Positions 15,362-15,474 of a stretch of 15,474 nucleotides of DNA are shown in pieces. The first letter of the stretch is position 1. Every line of letters begins with the position of its first letter. Source of the stretch: Bacteroides sp. (GTDB lineage Bacteria > Bacteroidota > Bacteroidia > Bacteroidales > Bacteroidaceae); NCBI GenBank assembly GCA_019414725.1, contig DXLM01000067.1, forward strand, positions 1-15,474, given 5' to 3'. The translations under genes were made by a program, and so were the position numbers. The notes beneath the pieces are model-generated. The model worked only from the letters and a program-made list of their open reading frames with translations. It searched no databases and was not told the DNA's origin.

Positions 15362-15472
15362 GTTGTACGTTTCATGCAAAGGTACTATCTCTTCACACAC
15401 TCTCATTTCCATTCCTTTATAGACCACTACTATTTTGTGTAGCTGTGTGGTGCCCACAGCATTCTTCACCCG
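15359..15472 (-). CDS. Possible 3' end of an unidentified gene
   Basis: A minus-strand frame is open from the right edge of the window to a TAA at 15359-15361, giving 37 residues that end ...EEIVPLHETYN. The codons show a strong excess of purines in first position, as in real genes, and the peptide has mixed composition with a beta-like core (KIVVVY). An open frame of this length is expected by chance fairly often, and I do not recognise the family. If real, its stop lies 36 nt upstream of the response regulator start and the gene would precede the two-component genes on the same strand. The rest lies outside the window. Confidence 0.4.
   Translation of the reverse strand, partial: RVKNAVGTTQLHKIVVVYKGMEMRVCEEIVPLHETYN
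15377..15384 (-). promoter_or_regulatory. Candidate -7 element for the two-component genes
   Basis: On the minus strand this reads TACCTTTG, followed by C, an exact TAnnTTTG match 54 nt before the regulator ATG. No clear -33 TTTG is present. It would lie inside the possible partial gene at the right edge, so either the element or that reading frame may be accidental. Both could also be true, with a promoter inside the upstream gene's end. Confidence 0.45.
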
Positions 15473-15474
15473 GT

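Noticed and set aside
15371..15400. TTGCAT near the regulator promoter as the -12 box of a sigma-54 promoter
   Set aside because: The required GG of the -24 box is missing at the fixed distance upstream, while the bases fit the TAnnTTTG housekeeping motif.

Overview
The window looks like an ordinary chromosomal core segment from a Bacteroides or Phocaeicola-type member of the Bacteroidota. The evidence is the protein sequences (a YebC of the Bacteroidota N-terminal type, an AddB-like protein without a Walker A motif, DnaB, IspE and PheT), starts that lack Shine-Dalgarno sequences, and several TAnnTTTG elements, the Bacteroides -7 promoter signature, in front of genes. No tRNA, rRNA, insertion sequence, integrase, phage gene or CRISPR array is visible.

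Left block (about 1-3700, minus strand): pheT (phenylalanyl-tRNA synthetase beta), yebC and a small TSCPD-domain protein follow one another with gaps of 33 and 1 nt, and end at a strong bidirectional hairpin terminator at the left edge. This looks like one translation-related transcription unit driven from a promoter just upstream of pheT.

Middle block (3700-6430): dnaB (replicative helicase, minus) and ispE (MEP isoprenoid pathway kinase, plus) are divergent and share a 261-bp intergenic region with promoter-like elements for both. A large imperfect inverted repeat sits directly behind dnaB. Another sits between the convergent ends of ispE and the AddB-like gene.

Right block (6430-15474, minus strand): in order of transcription, a possible 3' end of an unidentified gene at the right edge, a sigma-54-type NtrC-family response regulator, its membrane-bound NtrY-like histidine kinase, then the AddA-like helicase-nuclease and the AddB-like nuclease. 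AddA and AddB overlap by one base (TAATG) and should form the two-subunit AddAB enzyme that processes double-strand breaks. The kinase and regulator are presumably a cognate pair. Whether addAB is read from the same transcript is open, because the 80-bp gap shows no clear promoter.

Nothing here amounts to a new multi-gene system. The most interesting non-coding signal is that three intergenic gaps hold inverted repeats whose arms are built from short tandem units, and two of these share a CTGCGCTGT core. This suggests a dispersed intergenic hairpin element. Secondary points are a 14-bp palindrome in front of the regulator, a GSFTDA version of the sigma-54 contact loop, and an SSB-like tip on the DnaB C-terminus.
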